Source: Cryobacterium lactosi (lineage in GTDB: Bacteria > Actinomycetota > Actinomycetes > Actinomycetales > Microbacteriaceae). From it: DNA of 64,000 bases. This document shows positions 36,719 through 48,376 of the stretch, piece by piece. The notes beneath the pieces are model-generated. The model made no database searches and was not told the DNA's origin. It saw nothing but the letters and a program-made list of their open reading frames with translations. The translations under genes were made by a program, and so were the position numbers. The DNA lies in assembly GCF_004403945.1 (NCBI RefSeq), contig NZ_SOHM01000025.1, positions 90,261 to 154,260 on the forward strand, given 5' to 3'. Positions within the stretch are counted from its first letter, which is position 1. The number at the start of each line of letters is the position of its first letter.

Positions 36719-38338
36719 TTGAAGAGATCCCGCATGGGCCTCAGCGCCCTCGCGCTCATTTCGGTCAGCGCCCTGGCGCTGTCGGGCTGCGCGACATCGA
36801 ACGACGACGAGGCCACTGCGGCCGGCGACGCGTCCGCTATCGTCAGCACCAACGGCAGCGAGCCGCAGAACCCGCTGATCCCGACCAACACCACCGAGAC
36901 CGGCGGCGGCAAGATCGCCACGTCGATCTTCGCGGGCCTGGTCTCCTACAACGCCGCCGGCGAGATCGAGAACGAGGTCGCCAAGTCGATCGAGTCCGAC
37001 GACGCCACCAACTGGACCGTCACGCTCAACGACGGCTGGACCTTCACCAACGACGAGCCCGTCACGGCTTCGTCCTTCGTGGATGCCTGGAACTACGGCG
37101 CACTCTTCAGCAACGCCCAGAGCGCTTCCTACTTCTTTGACGACATCGTCGGCTTCGACTACGAGGTTGACTCCGAACTGACCGGCCTCAAGGTCGTCGA
37201 CGACACGACCTTCACGGTCGAGCTCGCTTCGCCCGAGGCCGACTGGCCGCTGCGCCTCGGCTACACGGCCTTCATGCCGCTGCCGAGCGCCGCGTACGAC
37301 GACATGGCTGCCTTCGGTGAGAACCCGATCGGCAACGGCCCGTACATGCTCGATGGCGAAGGCGCCTGGGTTCACGAGGAAAAGATCAACCTCGTGACCA
37401 ACCCGGCATACGACGGCGTGCGCAAGCCCGTCAACGGTGGCCTCGAGATCAAGTTCTACTCCACCCAGGATGCCGCATACGCGGATGTCCAGGGTGGCAA
37501 CCTCGATGTGCTCGACGCTGTTCCGGACTCCGCGTTCGAAACCTACGAAGCCGAATTCGGCGAGCGTTCGGTCAACCAGGCAGCAGCCATCTTCCAGGGC
37601 TTCAACATGCCTTACTACCTCGAGCACTGGAGCGGCGAAGAGGGCAAGCTGCGTCGTGCAGCCATCTCGATGTCGATCAACCGCGAGGAAATCACCGACG
37701 TCATCTTCCAGGGCACCCGTACCCCGGCAACCGACTTCACCTCCCCGGTCATCGACGGCTACTCCGACCAGCTCGACGGCGCCGAAGTTCTCGAATACAA
37801 CCCGGACGAGGCCGTCAAGCTGTGGGCCGAGGCTGACGCCATCGCACCGTACGGCGACACCACGTTCGACATCGCCTACAACTCCGACGGTGGCCACCAG
37901 GCCTGGGTCGATGCAGTGATCAACAGTGTCGTCAACACGCTGGGCATCTCCGCAACCGGCAAGCCGTACCCGACCTTCGCCGCAGCGCTCGAAGACCGCT
38001 CGAACGACGCACTGACCGGTGGAACGCGCGCCGGCTGGCAGGGCGACTACCCGTCGATGTACAACTTCCTCGCTCCGCTGTACCAGACCGGTGCCGGCTC
38101 GAACTACGAGGACTACTCGAGCGAAGAGTTCGACACCCTCCTCAAGGAAGGCGCCGCGGCCTCAACCGTCGAGGACGCCACCGCCAAGTACCAGGCTGCT
38201 CAGGAAGTCCTGCTCAAGGACCTCCCGTCTATCCCGCTGTGGTACTCCAACGTCAACGGCGTGTGGGCTGACACCGTCAGCGACGTGGTATTCGGCTGGG
38301 ACTCCGTCCCGCTGTACTACCAGATCACCAAGGGTTAA
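36719..38338 (+). CDS. ABC transporter substrate-binding lipoprotein, family 5 (oligopeptide type)
   Basis: 539 residues. The start taken is TTG at 36719 (reading MKRSRMG) because AGGAGG lies just upstream and Lys-Arg residues suit a signal peptide; the ATG at 36734 is an alternative. The lipobox is LSGCAT. WTVTLNDGWTFTNDEPVTASSFVDAWNYGA and LRRAAISMSINREEITDVIFQGTRTPA are typical of OppA/DppA. A stable hairpin follows the gene, then permease and ATPase genes. It precedes typA as the SBP-5 relative lpqW does in mycobacteria (from memory). Confidence 0.92.
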   Translation: MKRSRMGLSALALISVSALALSGCATSNDDEATAAGDASAIVSTNGSEPQNPLIPTNTTETGGGKIATSIFAGLVSYNAAGEIENEVAKSIESDDATNWTVTLNDGWTFTNDEPVTASSFVDAWNYGALFSNAQSASYFFDDIVGFDYEVDSELTGLKVVDDTTFTVELASPEADWPLRLGYTAFMPLPSAAYDDMAAFGENPIGNGPYMLDGEGAWVHEEKINLVTNPAYDGVRKPVNGGLEIKFYSTQDAAYADVQGGNLDVLDAVPDSAFETYEAEFGERSVNQAAAIFQGFNMPYYLEHWSGEEGKLRRAAISMSINREEITDVIFQGTRTPATDFTSPVIDGYSDQLDGAEVLEYNPDEAVKLWAEADAIAPYGDTTFDIAYNSDGGHQAWVDAVINSVVNTLGISATGKPYPTFAAALEDRSNDALTGGTRAGWQGDYPSMYNFLAPLYQTGAGSNYEDYSSEEFDTLLKEGAAASTVEDATAKYQAAQEVLLKDLPSIPLWYSNVNGVWADTVSDVVFGWDSVPLYYQITKG

Positions 38339-38355
38339 TTCCTAGTTCCAACCGC

Positions 38356-38394
38356 AGTGCAATGTCCGGGGCGTCAAGCCCCGGACATTGCACT
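38356..38394 (+). terminator. Perfect 17-bp hairpin between binding-protein and permease genes
   Basis: AGTGCAATGTCCGGGGC (38356-38372) and its exact complement (38378-38394) enclose GTCAA. No T tract follows. Stems at this place in ABC operons usually let part of the transcription stop or protect the 5' mRNA, so more binding protein is made than channel. Confidence 0.85.
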
Positions 38395-38453
38395 GACTAG
38401 ACTCATTCAGTGATTGCGATCCTCATGCATAAAAGATTCTCGGAGCTCACCTG

Positions 38454-39383
38454 ATGCTGTGGTACACAGGCAGGCGCGTCCTCCAAATGATCCCCGTCTT
38501 CTTCGGCGCGACATTCTTGATCTATTTCATGGTCTTCTCCCTCCCCGGTGACCCGATCGCGGCGCTGTACGGCGATCGTCCGCCGGCACCCGGCGTGATC
38601 GAACAGATCCGGGCCCAATACAACCTGGACAAACCGCTGCTTCAGCAGTACCTGATCTACATCGGCAACTTCTTCCAGGGCGACCTGGGCACCACATACT
38701 CCGGACGCCCTGTCAGCGACGTGATGGCCGGGGCCTTCCCGATCACCTTCCGTCTGGCCATGTTGGCACTCGCCTTCGAAGCCTTCGCCGGCGTCCTGGT
38801 TGGTCTTATCGCCGGACTGCGCAAGGGCAAGTGGTTCGACGCCAGCGCTCTCGTCGTGAGCCTGCTGCTGATCAGCGTGCCGACCTTCGTACTCGGGTTC
38901 CTCCTGCGGCTGGTCTTCGGTGTGCAATTAGGTTGGTTCAGAACCACAGTGAGCAGTGAAGCTCCCTGGGGCGAACTCATCCTTCCTGCCCTGGTCCTGG
39001 CCAGCGTGTCCTTCGCTTACATCGTGCGCCTCACCCGCGCCAGCGTGGCCGACAACCTCAACGCCGACTTCGTGCGCACCGCCACCGCAAAGGGGCTGTC
39101 CCGGCGCCGCGTGGTCACCGTGCACGTGCTGCGCAACTCGCTTGTGCCCGTCGTGACGTTCCTCGGAGTCGACCTCGGCTCGCTGATGGTCGGCGCGATC
39201 ATCACAGAGGGAATCTTCAACATCAACGGTGTCGGTGGCACCGTGTACAAGGCCATCGTGCTCGGCGAGAGCACCACGGTGGTGTCGTTCATCGCCGTCA
39301 TGGTGGTCATCTTCGTGCTCGCCAACCTGCTCGTCGACCTGCTGTACGCAGCTCTGGACCCAAGGATTCGTTATGCCAAGTAA
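38454..39383 (+). CDS. ABC transporter permease (DppB/OppB type)
   Basis: 309 residues, six membrane helices. The N-terminus MLWYTGRRVLQMIPVFFGATFLIYFMVFSLPGDP is typical; the ATPase-contact loop is FVRTATAKGLSRRRVVTVHVLRNSLVPVV. It ends with an 11-base overlap with the next permease gene (ATGCCAAGTAA). Confidence 0.93.
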   Translation: MLWYTGRRVLQMIPVFFGATFLIYFMVFSLPGDPIAALYGDRPPAPGVIEQIRAQYNLDKPLLQQYLIYIGNFFQGDLGTTYSGRPVSDVMAGAFPITFRLAMLALAFEAFAGVLVGLIAGLRKGKWFDASALVVSLLLISVPTFVLGFLLRLVFGVQLGWFRTTVSSEAPWGELILPALVLASVSFAYIVRLTRASVADNLNADFVRTATAKGLSRRRVVTVHVLRNSLVPVVTFLGVDLGSLMVGAIITEGIFNINGVGGTVYKAIVLGESTTVVSFIAVMVVIFVLANLLVDLLYAALDPRIRYAK

Positions 39384-40313
39384 GAGTGGCCAGGCCCACT
39401 TCGTCGCGGAGCTGGAAGACACCCCGGTAGCCCCGATCGATCGTCTCGACGAGTCCCAGAAGGCTCGCAGCACCTGGGCGGATGCCTGGGACTCGATGCG
39501 CCGCCGACCGATGTTCTGGATCTCCTCAGTGCTGATCCTGCTCATCGCCGTCGTCGCGCTGTTCCCCGGACTATTCACCTCGGTGTCGCCGAACCTGGAC
39601 TGCCAGCTGGCCAACAGCAACGGCGGCCCCGTCGCCGGTCACCCGTTCGGCTTCACCCGCCAGGGTTGCGATGTCTACGCGCGCACAATCTTCGGCACGC
39701 AGGCTTCGGTCACCGTCGGCCTACTGGCCACCGCGCTCGTCACCCTTTTGGGCGTCGTCGTCGGTGCGCTGGCCGGTTACTACGGCGGCTGGCTCGACGC
39801 GATCGTCTCCCGTGTCGGCGACATCTTCTTCGCCATCCCCACCATCCTCGGCGCCATCGTGCTGATGTCGGTACTGCCGGCCGCGACGCCCACCTCGGTC
39901 GCGTTCGTGCTGTCGATCTTCGCCTGGCCCCAGATCGCCCGCATCATGCGCGGTGCGGTGCTGTCGGCCACGAACTCCGACTACGTGATGGCTTCGACCG
40001 CCCTGGGCGTGTCGAAGTTCCGCATCCTGCTGCGCCATGTGATCCCCAACTCGATCGCCCCGGTCATCGTGATCGCCACAGTGTCGCTCGGAACGTTCAT
40101 CGTGGCCGAATCGACCCTGTCGTTCCTGGGTATCGGGCTGCCGTCGAACGTGATGTCGTGGGGTAACGACATCAGCCAGGCACAGACATCCCTTGTCACC
40201 AACCCGCAGGTGCTCCTGTACCCCGCGGCCGCCCTGTCCATCACGGTGCTCGCGTTCCTGATGCTCGGCGACATTCTGCGCGACGCGCTTGACCCGAAGG
40301 CGAGGGCGCTTCG

Positions 40314-40317
<4 letters not shown>
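39373..40317 (+). CDS. ABC transporter permease (DppC/OppC type)
   Basis: 314 residues. The ATG at 39373 lies inside the end of the previous gene. A 50-residue cytoplasmic N-terminus (including RRRPMFW before the first helix) is followed by six helices, HPFGFTRQGCDVYARTIFGTQAS and the EAA loop DYVMASTALGVSKFRILLRHVIPN. It pairs with the DppB-type permease. It overlaps the ATPase gene by 4 bases. Confidence 0.93.
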
Positions 40318-42062
<1,745 letters not shown>

Positions 42063-42087
42063 CTCACGAAGATTCCGCATGATCTGA

Positions 42088-42118
42088 CCGCCCTCCGGCC
42101 CGCGCCGGGGGGCGGTTT
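42088..42118 (+). terminator. Intrinsic terminator after the importer operon
   Basis: CCGCCCTCCGG (42088-42098) pairs with CCGGGGGGCGG (42105-42115) with one G-T pair, followed by TTT. It separates the importer operon from typA. Confidence 0.8.
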
Positions 42119-42259
42119 GCGGTGAGCCGGGTCTCTCGCCCGACGCGAAGTCGGCTGAGTACGGTAGCATAGACCCTTGGGTCCATAGTGACCCCACTCA
42201 TCCACTCTGCGCCGCATGCGATTTTCCGCGGCATCCATTCTTCGTAAGGATCTATTTTT

Positions 42260-44170
42260 ATGGCGATTGCTACCCGCAATAACCTCCGGAATGTTGCAAT
42301 CGTTGCCCACGTTGACCACGGCAAGACGACGCTGGTCGACGCGATGCTCCAGCAGACGAACTCGTTCGCCGAGCACTCGCACACCGAAGAGCGCGCGATG
42401 GACTCCAACGAGCTCGAGCGCGAAAAGGGCATCACCATCCTCGCCAAGAACACGGCGATCTCGTACAAGGGCATCCACGCCACCGACGGCCCCATCACCA
42501 TCAACGTCATCGACACCCCCGGCCACGCCGACTTCGGTGGAGAGGTCGAGCGCGGCCTGTCCATGGTCGACGGTGTTGTGCTCCTCGTTGACGCTTCGGA
42601 GGGCCCGCTGCCGCAGACCCGCTTCGTGCTGCGTAAGGCACTTGAGGCGCACCTGCCCGTGATCCTCCTGGTCAACAAGACCGACCGTCCCGACGCCCGT
42701 ATCGATGAGGTCGTCGAAGAGAGCCAGGACCTGCTCCTCGGCCTCGCCTCCGACATGGCCGACGATGTGCCCGACCTGGACCTCGACCTGGTCCTGAACG
42801 TGCCGGTCGTCTACGCTTCCGGCCGCGCCGGCGCTGCCAGCCTCACCAAGCCGGAAAACGGCTCGCTGCCCGACAACGACGACCTCGAGCCGCTCTTCGA
42901 AGCGATCCTCCAGCACATCCCCGCTCCCGTCTACGACGACGAGCACCCCCTGCAGGCCTGGGTCACCAACCTCGACTCCTCGCCGTTCCTCGGCCGCCTC
43001 GCGCTGCTGCGCGTCTTCCAGGGCACGATCAAGAAGGGCCAGACCGTGGCCTGGGTCAAGCACGACGGCACCGTTTCCAACGTGCGCGTGACCGAGCTCA
43101 TGATCACCAAGGCCCTCGACCGTTACCCGGCCGAGAGCGCCGGCCCCGGTGACATCGTCGCCGTCGCCGGTTTCCCCGACATCACCATTGGTGAGACCCT
43201 CGCCGACCCCGACGACGTGCGCCCGCTGCCGACCATCACGGTCGACGACCCCGCCATCTCGATGACCATCGGCACCAACACGTCGCCGCTCATCGGCAAG
43301 GTCAAGGGCCACAAGCTCACCGCCCGCATGGTCAAGGACCGTCTCGACAAGGAGCTCGTCGGTAACGTCTCGCTCCGTGTTCTCGACATCGGCCGTCCGG
43401 ACGCCTGGGAAGTCCAGGGCCGTGGCGAGCTCGCTCTCGCCATCCTGGTCGAGCAGATGCGTCGTGAGGGCTTCGAGCTCACCGTCGGCAAGCCGCAGGT
43501 GGTTGTCAAGCGCGTCGACGGCAAGATCCACGAGCCGTACGAGCACCTCACCATCGACTCGCCCGAAGAGTACCTCGGCGCGATCACCCAGCTCCTCGCC
43601 GCCCGTAAGGGTCGCATGGAGAACATGGCGAACCACGGCACCGGCTGGGTCCGCATGGAATTCATCGTCCCGTCGCGCGGCCTGATCGGCTTCCGCACCG
43701 AGTTCCTCACGGACACCCGCGGTACCGGTATCGCCAACGCGATCTTCCACGGCTACGAGGCCTGGGCCGGCACGATCAACACCCGCACCAACGGCTCGAT
43801 CGTGGCCGACCGTGCCGGTGTTGTCACGCCGTTCGCCATCATCGCCCTGCAGGAGCGCATGTCGTTCTTCGTCAACCCGACCGAAGAGGTCTACGAGGGC
43901 ATGGTCATCGGCGAGAACTCGCGCGGTGACGACATGGACGTGAACATCACCAAGGAGAAGAAGCTGACCAACATGCGTCAGTCCACCTCCGACACGTTCG
44001 AGTCGATGACGCCGTCCAAGCAGCTCACGCTCGAGCAGTGCCTGGAATTCGCCCGCGAAGACGAGTGCGTCGAGGTCACCCCCGCCGTCGTTCGTATCCG
44101 CAAGGTCGAGCTCGCCGCATCCGCTCGTCAGCGCAACGTCTCGCGTCTGAAGAAGCAGGACGCGAACTAG
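42260..44170 (+). CDS. typA: Ribosome-associated GTPase TypA/BipA
   Basis: 636 residues. GTPase motifs: G1 AHVDHGKTT (16-24), the G2 region [17 protein letters not shown]3 [15 protein letters not shown], and G4 NKTDRPDA. The C-terminal part has the TypA-specific stretches [29 protein letters not shown] and [27 protein letters not shown]. It helps late ribosome assembly and growth under stress, including cold. Upstream (42119-42259) is a promoter-like AT-richer stretch with GACCC-TT-GGGTC around 42173-42184. A strong terminator follows. Confidence 0.97.
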   Translation: MAIATRNNLRNVAIVAHVDHGKTTLVDAMLQQTNSFAEHSHTEERAMDSNELEREKGITILAKNTAISYKGIHATDGPITINVIDTPGHADFGGEVERGLSMVDGVVLLVDASEGPLPQTRFVLRKALEAHLPVILLVNKTDRPDARIDEVVEESQDLLLGLASDMADDVPDLDLDLVLNVPVVYASGRAGAASLTKPENGSLPDNDDLEPLFEAILQHIPAPVYDDEHPLQAWVTNLDSSPFLGRLALLRVFQGTIKKGQTVAWVKHDGTVSNVRVTELMITKALDRYPAESAGPGDIVAVAGFPDITIGETLADPDDVRPLPTITVDDPAISMTIGTNTSPLIGKVKGHKLTARMVKDRLDKELVGNVSLRVLDIGRPDAWEVQGRGELALAILVEQMRREGFELTVGKPQVVVKRVDGKIHEPYEHLTIDSPEEYLGAITQLLAARKGRMENMANHGTGWVRMEFIVPSRGLIGFRTEFLTDTRGTGIANAIFHGYEAWAGTINTRTNGSIVADRAGVVTPFAIIALQERMSFFVNPTEEVYEGMVIGENSRGDDMDVNITKEKKLTNMRQSTSDTFESMTPSKQLTLEQCLEFAREDECVEVTPAVVRIRKVELAASARQRNVSRLKKQDAN

Positions 44171-44186
44171 TTCACAGCAACACCTG

Positions 44187-44236
44187 ACCGCAGGCATCCT
44201 GTTCCGGCTTTCCGGCGCGGGGTGCCTGCGGTTTTT
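44187..44236 (+). terminator. Intrinsic terminator of typA
   Basis: ACCGCAGGCA (44187-44196) pairs perfectly with TGCCTGCGGT (44223-44232), followed by TTTT. The long loop contains a further small CCGG stem. Confidence 0.88.
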
Positions 44237-44282
44237 GCCACCCGCTCCCGCGTCTCGCGCGCGCCAAGCACCTGAGGACCTC

Positions 44283-44744
44283 ATGACCACTGGATTGAAG
44301 ACGACGACGTCACCGCTGCGGATGGCCCTGGCCGTGGCGGCGATGCTGGCCGTGGCGCCGGCGCTGGCCGGCTGCTCCGACGGCCAGGTGCAGGATGCCG
44401 TGAACGGCGCCGTGCAGGGTGCCACCGACGGCGATGTGAGCCTGGGCGGCGCGCTGCCGGACGGCTGGCCTGCCGAGATCCCCGTCATCGACGGGGAGAT
44501 CAAGTTCGGCGCCGGCAACACCACCAACGGCGATCAGGGCTGGGTGGTCACCGTGGCCTCCAGTGCCGCCGACCCGCTGGCCGACGCGGAACAGAAGCTC
44601 GTGGACGCCGGCTTCGTGCCCGACACCAGCGCCTCGGCCAATGTGGGCGACGTCGGGGTAGTGGCGATGACCGGCGCTACCTACGCCGTCACGATCGCCG
44701 GCACGCCCGACGGTGTGCTCTACACGGTCGCACCCGCCGCATAA
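44283..44744 (+). CDS. Small secreted lipoprotein
   Basis: 153 residues from the ATG at 44283 (GAGGA before it). The signal peptide ends in ALAGCSDG, a lipobox. The mature part has VQDAVNGAVQGATDGDVSLGGALPDGWPAEIPVIDGEIKFGAGN and a compact C-terminus with no Cys. I do not recognise a characterised family; similar short lipoproteins are common in Microbacteriaceae. It stands between typA and the efe operon. Confidence 0.75.
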   Translation: MTTGLKTTTSPLRMALAVAAMLAVAPALAGCSDGQVQDAVNGAVQGATDGDVSLGGALPDGWPAEIPVIDGEIKFGAGNTTNGDQGWVVTVASSAADPLADAEQKLVDAGFVPDTSASANVGDVGVVAMTGATYAVTIAGTPDGVLYTVAPAA

Positions 44745-44749
44745 CCCCT

Positions 44750-44810
44750 CGCGAACTGTGAGTTAAGCCCCGAAAACTCGCGTTTTTAGGTGCTTAGCTC
44801 ACGGTTCGCG
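44750..44810. terminator. 61-bp intergenic palindrome, copy C
   Basis: Outer arms CGCGAACTGTGAG and CTCACGGTTCGCG (one mismatch) enclose a centre with AAGCCCCGAAAA / TTTTTAGGTGCTTA, which pairs imperfectly. It lies between the convergent lipoprotein gene and efeB and probably terminates both. Confidence 0.85.
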
Positions 44811-44812
44811 GG

Positions 44813-46114
44813 TCAGGCGAAGAGGGGTGCGCCCACGTAGGAGCCCTCCGCGGCACCCGGGGGCACCACGAAGAGGGCCGAGCCGACGTGGCGGATGTAC
44901 TCGTTGAGGGCATCGTGGCGGGCCAGGTTCAGCTGCACGGTCGTGAAGCTCGCCGGGGTGCGCTGGAAACTGATGAAGAACAGCCCGGCGTCCAGACGGC
45001 CCAGTGAATCGTTGCCGTCGACGAAGTTGTAGCCGCGGCGCAGGATGCGGAGGCCGTCGTTCTGGGCGGGGTGCGCCAGGCGCACGTGCGCTGCGGTGTC
45101 GATGAGCGGCTGGTCGGCCCGCCCGGCGATCGTGAAGTCGGGTTCGGTGAACTCGGTGCCGCCGGACAGCGGCGCACCCTCCCTCTTGTCGCGGCCGATC
45201 ACGGTCTCCTGCTCACGCAGGCTGGTGCGGTCCCAGGTCTCGATGGTCATCCGGATGCGCCGGGCCACCAGGTAGGACCCGCCGGCCAGCCAGGCCGGCC
45301 CGTCCGACGCGCCCACCCAGAGGTGCTCGGTGGCCGCGGCGGGCTCCTCAGCCTTGATGTTGGCGGTGCCGTCCTTGAACCCGAACAGGTTGCGCGGGGT
45401 GGCCTGGCTGGTGCTGGTGGACGAGGTGCGGCCGAAACCGAGCTGCGACCAGCGGATCGCCGCCCGGCCGAAGGCGATGCGGGAGAGGTTACGGATGGCG
45501 TGCACGGCCACCTGGGGGTCGTTCGCGCAGGCCTGGATGCAGAGGTCGCCGCCGCTCCTGGTCTCCTCGAGCATGTCGCCCGGGAAATGCGGCAGCTCCA
45601 CGAGGTCCGCCGGCCGGCGGGCGGCCAGGCCGAACCTGTCCACGCCGGCCGCGTTCTGGAAGAGGGTCGGCCCGAAGCCGAACGTGATGGTCAGCCCGGC
45701 CGGCGGTAGGCCGAGGGCTTCGCCGGTGTCCTCCGGCGGCGCGTCGTACGGCCCGCTGACGGAGCCGTAGTCACCGACGTCCGCTCCCGCGGTCATCGCG
45801 GCGGCCGCCACGGTCCAGTCCTGGAGCAGTTCGATGAGGTCCGCCCTGGTGGTGCCGTCGGCGACGTCGAACGCGGCGAAGTGCAGCCGGTCCTGGGCCG
45901 GGGTCACGATGCCGGCCTGGTGCTTCTGATAGAACGGGTACACAGCTCCGGCGCTGGTCTGGGCGGAGGACGCCGCCACGGCCAGCGCGGCCCTGTCGCC
46001 GGCGATTCCCAGCCCGACACCGGCCACCCCGACCCCGGCCAGGCCGAACAGGCCTCGCCTGGACAGGCCGCGGGGTTCCTGCGCATCCGTTGTGGGGTCG
46101 GGGGAGTCGGTCAT
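44813..46114 (-). CDS. efeB: Dyp-type heme peroxidase EfeB, Tat-exported
   Basis: 433 residues. The Tat signal is SRRGLFGLAGVGVAGVGLG at 18-36, fitting export of a folded heme protein. The distal Asp/Arg region is NLFGFKDGTANIK, and the proximal His lies in ANDPQVAVHAIRNLSRIAFG. The C-terminal FVDGNDSLGRLDAGLFFISFQRTP is typical of EfeB. It is the last gene of efeU-efeO-efeB, which takes up ferrous iron; EfeB is thought to oxidise Fe(II) or deferrochelate heme outside the membrane. Confidence 0.94.
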   Translation of the reverse strand: MTDSPDPTTDAQEPRGLSRRGLFGLAGVGVAGVGLGIAGDRAALAVAASSAQTSAGAVYPFYQKHQAGIVTPAQDRLHFAAFDVADGTTRADLIELLQDWTVAAAAMTAGADVGDYGSVSGPYDAPPEDTGEALGLPPAGLTITFGFGPTLFQNAAGVDRFGLAARRPADLVELPHFPGDMLEETRSGGDLCIQACANDPQVAVHAIRNLSRIAFGRAAIRWSQLGFGRTSSTSTSQATPRNLFGFKDGTANIKAEEPAAATEHLWVGASDGPAWLAGGSYLVARRIRMTIETWDRTSLREQETVIGRDKREGAPLSGGTEFTEPDFTIAGRADQPLIDTAAHVRLAHPAQNDGLRILRRGYNFVDGNDSLGRLDAGLFFISFQRTPASFTTVQLNLARHDALNEYIRHVGSALFVVPPGAAEGSYVGAPLFA

Positions 46115-46128
46115 CGGCTGTTCTTTCG

Positions 46129-47298
46129 TTAGAGCACGAGCGTAGCGGTCAGCTGGTTCAACGGCTCGCCGAGGGCGTTCACCTGGTCGGCGAACGCCTT
46201 GATCTCGGCCGGGGTGAGCTCGGTGTAGAGGGTGAAGCCGTCACCCACGCGCTGGGCGTCGAGCAGCGCCTGCAGCTCGGCGAACTCGGTGTCGAGCTCG
46301 GCGGCCAGATCCGCGTCTTCCTCGAGCAGGATGTCGCGCACGCCGGCGTAGAGCACCGTCGCACCGTCGATGTTGGCCTGGAAGTCCCACAGATCGGTGT
46401 GTGACCAGAACTCTTCCTCGCCGGTGACCTTGCCGGTCGCGACCTCGTCGAGCAGGCCGATGGCTCCGTTGGTCTGCTGGGACAGAGTGAAGTCCAGGTC
46501 CTGCACCTTGTCGTTCAGCGTGGTGGTGTCCTCGACGAGCAGCCGGCTCAGGTCCTGGCGCTGATCGGGCGTGTAGGCGGCGAAGCCGGCCTCTGCTTCG
46601 GCCGGCCAGAGGTCCTTCTCGATGGCGTGCCAACCGGTCCAGTCCTGACCCTCTTCGAGGTCGGCCTCACGCAGGTCCAGTTGCGGGTCGAGGTCACCGA
46701 ACGACTCTGCGACAGTCTCCACCCGCTCCCAGTGAGCCCGGGTGGGTGCGTACAGGGCGCGGGCGGTGTCGTCGTCGCCGGCCAGGTAGGCGTCGGCGAA
46801 GGCCTGGGTTCCGGTGAGGAGCTGGGCGATCTGGTCGCGCACGTAGGCCGCGTAGTTGGTGTTGGCCAGGGCGACCTGGGCGTCCAGGTCGGCATCGATC
46901 ACGACGTCGTCGCCGGAATCGGTGACGGTGAATGCCTTCTGGTCCATGCCCGCGCCGACCATCCCTGGCTTGCAGGTTGTCACATAGTGACCGGGCTTCA
47001 GCTGCACGACCAGGTCGCGGCTGAGGCCGGGGCCGATGTTCTCGACCTCCCCGACGATGCGCAGGCCGTCTTCGGCGAGCAGGTAGAACTCGGTGACCTG
47101 ATCGCCGGAATTGGTCACGGCGAAGCTCACGTTGCCCGACGGGGCCTCGTCGGCCGACAGCGTGCAGGCATCCGCACTGCTGTCGACGGTGAGCGCCGCG
47201 CCGGTCGAGCCGGTGTCTGTGGCGTTGGCGACGCAGCCGGTCAGGGCCAAGAGGCCCACAGCTGAGGCGGCGACGAGGGGGAGGAGGCGGGCGCGCAT
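46129..47298 (-). CDS. efeO: Iron uptake lipoprotein EfeO (cupredoxin + M75 domain)
   Basis: 389 residues with a lipobox (LTGCVA). An N-terminal cupredoxin domain spans about 35-125, and the M75 imelysin-like domain follows, with the metal motif HWERVE (HxxE) near 190 and GWHAIEKDLWPAE. This is the long EfeO form with both domains. It binds iron outside the membrane and passes it to EfeU. It lies 14 bases upstream of efeB and 46 downstream of efeU, in one operon. Confidence 0.94.
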   Translation of the reverse strand: MRARLLPLVAASAVGLLALTGCVANATDTGSTGAALTVDSSADACTLSADEAPSGNVSFAVTNSGDQVTEFYLLAEDGLRIVGEVENIGPGLSRDLVVQLKPGHYVTTCKPGMVGAGMDQKAFTVTDSGDDVVIDADLDAQVALANTNYAAYVRDQIAQLLTGTQAFADAYLAGDDDTARALYAPTRAHWERVETVAESFGDLDPQLDLREADLEEGQDWTGWHAIEKDLWPAEAEAGFAAYTPDQRQDLSRLLVEDTTTLNDKVQDLDFTLSQQTNGAIGLLDEVATGKVTGEEEFWSHTDLWDFQANIDGATVLYAGVRDILLEEDADLAAELDTEFAELQALLDAQRVGDGFTLYTELTPAEIKAFADQVNALGEPLNQLTATLVL

Positions 47299-47344
47299 GG
47301 GTGTCCTTCGGCGAGGGGTGCGGGGTGTTCGGGAGTGAGCGGGG

Positions 47345-48202
47345 CTAATGGGCGACGGCCGCAGGTGCGGCCCGGCGTGGTGCGGCGGTGGGAACCGGCC
47401 TGGCCTGGCGGCTCTTGAGGATGAAGAGGGTCAGGGTGGGGACCGTGTAGGCGACCCAGGCGAACATCTCCAGCCAGGTCGTGGCCGGCGAGAAGTTGAG
47501 GGTGCCTTTGAGCAGGGTGCCGTACCAGCTGTCCGGAGGTATCACGGCCGAGACGTTGAAGGCCAGCGCGTTCAGCCCGGGCAGGATGCCGGCCTCTTGC
47601 AGGTCGTGCACACCATAGGAGAGGACGCCGGCGGCGACGATGATGAGGATGGCGCCGGTCCAGGTGAAGAACCGGCTCAGGTTGATCTTGAGCATGCCGG
47701 CATAGATCAGCCAGCCCAGGCCCACGGCGGTGAGGATGCCCAGGCTCGCGCCGACCAGCGGCAGCGTGGTCTCGCCTGTTGCCTGCACGGCCGCCCAGAT
47801 GAACAGTGCCGTCTCGATGCCCTCGCGGCCGACCGCGAGAAAGGCGACCAGGACCAGGCCCAGCCCGGTTCCGGCCAGGTGTTTGTCGATGCTGCCGTGC
47901 AGGTGCCCCTTGAGGTCGCGGGCGGTGCGCAGCATCCAGAACACCATCCAGGTCACCAGGCCCGTCGCGATGATGGAGAGCAGCCCGCCGATGGTCTCCT
48001 GCGCGGTGAAGCTCAGGCCGTAGGTGCCGAAGGTGAGGATGGCGCCCAGCACGAGGGCCAGGAGGACAGCGAGGCCGACGCCGGCCCACAGTCGGGGGAG
48101 GACGTCGCGGCGGCCGATCTTGACCACGTAGGCGATCAGGATCGTCACGATCAGCGCGGCTTCGAGTCCTTCGCGCAGGCCGATCAGGTAGTTTGCAAGC
48201 AC
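47345..48202 (-). CDS. efeU: Ferrous iron permease EfeU (FTR1 family)
   Basis: 285 residues from the GTG at 48202, chosen because GGGAAG precedes it and the family starts ANYLIGLREGLEAALIV. The two REXXE iron motifs are REGLE (helix 1) and REGIE (helix 4), with seven hydrophobic segments in all. It is the membrane channel of the EfeUOB system and the first gene of the operon. A DtxR/IdeR-like box lies 53 bases upstream. Confidence 0.94.
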   Translation of the reverse strand: MLANYLIGLREGLEAALIVTILIAYVVKIGRRDVLPRLWAGVGLAVLLALVLGAILTFGTYGLSFTAQETIGGLLSIIATGLVTWMVFWMLRTARDLKGHLHGSIDKHLAGTGLGLVLVAFLAVGREGIETALFIWAAVQATGETTLPLVGASLGILTAVGLGWLIYAGMLKINLSRFFTWTGAILIIVAAGVLSYGVHDLQEAGILPGLNALAFNVSAVIPPDSWYGTLLKGTLNFSPATTWLEMFAWVAYTVPTLTLFILKSRQARPVPTAAPRRAAPAAVAH

Positions 48203-48254
48203 AGAGCTTCCCGGTTGTTGTGGGTGGGTGTGGTGAGTGGGGCAATACGACAAC

Positions 48255-48273
48255 AATGGTAAGGCTTACCTTA
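48255..48273 (-). promoter_or_regulatory. DtxR/IdeR iron box upstream of efeU
   Basis: AATGGTAAGGCTTACCTTA contains the 13-bp palindrome GGTAAG-G-CTTACC and agrees with the known 19-bp DtxR/IdeR consensus (TWAGGTWAGSCTWACCTWA) at nearly all positions. Its place before an iron-uptake operon supports repression by Fe(II)-loaded DtxR/IdeR. The divergent gene at 48377 could also feel it, though it is 100 bases away. Confidence 0.85.
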
Positions 48274-48376
48274 CTCACTCACTCTACGTAGGTTCGGCGG
48301 ATGTGTCCAGCTAAGATTTGTCAGCGGCCCGTGCCGCCCTGCTATCCGCGCATCCACGTATTCTCAGGAGTCACCC

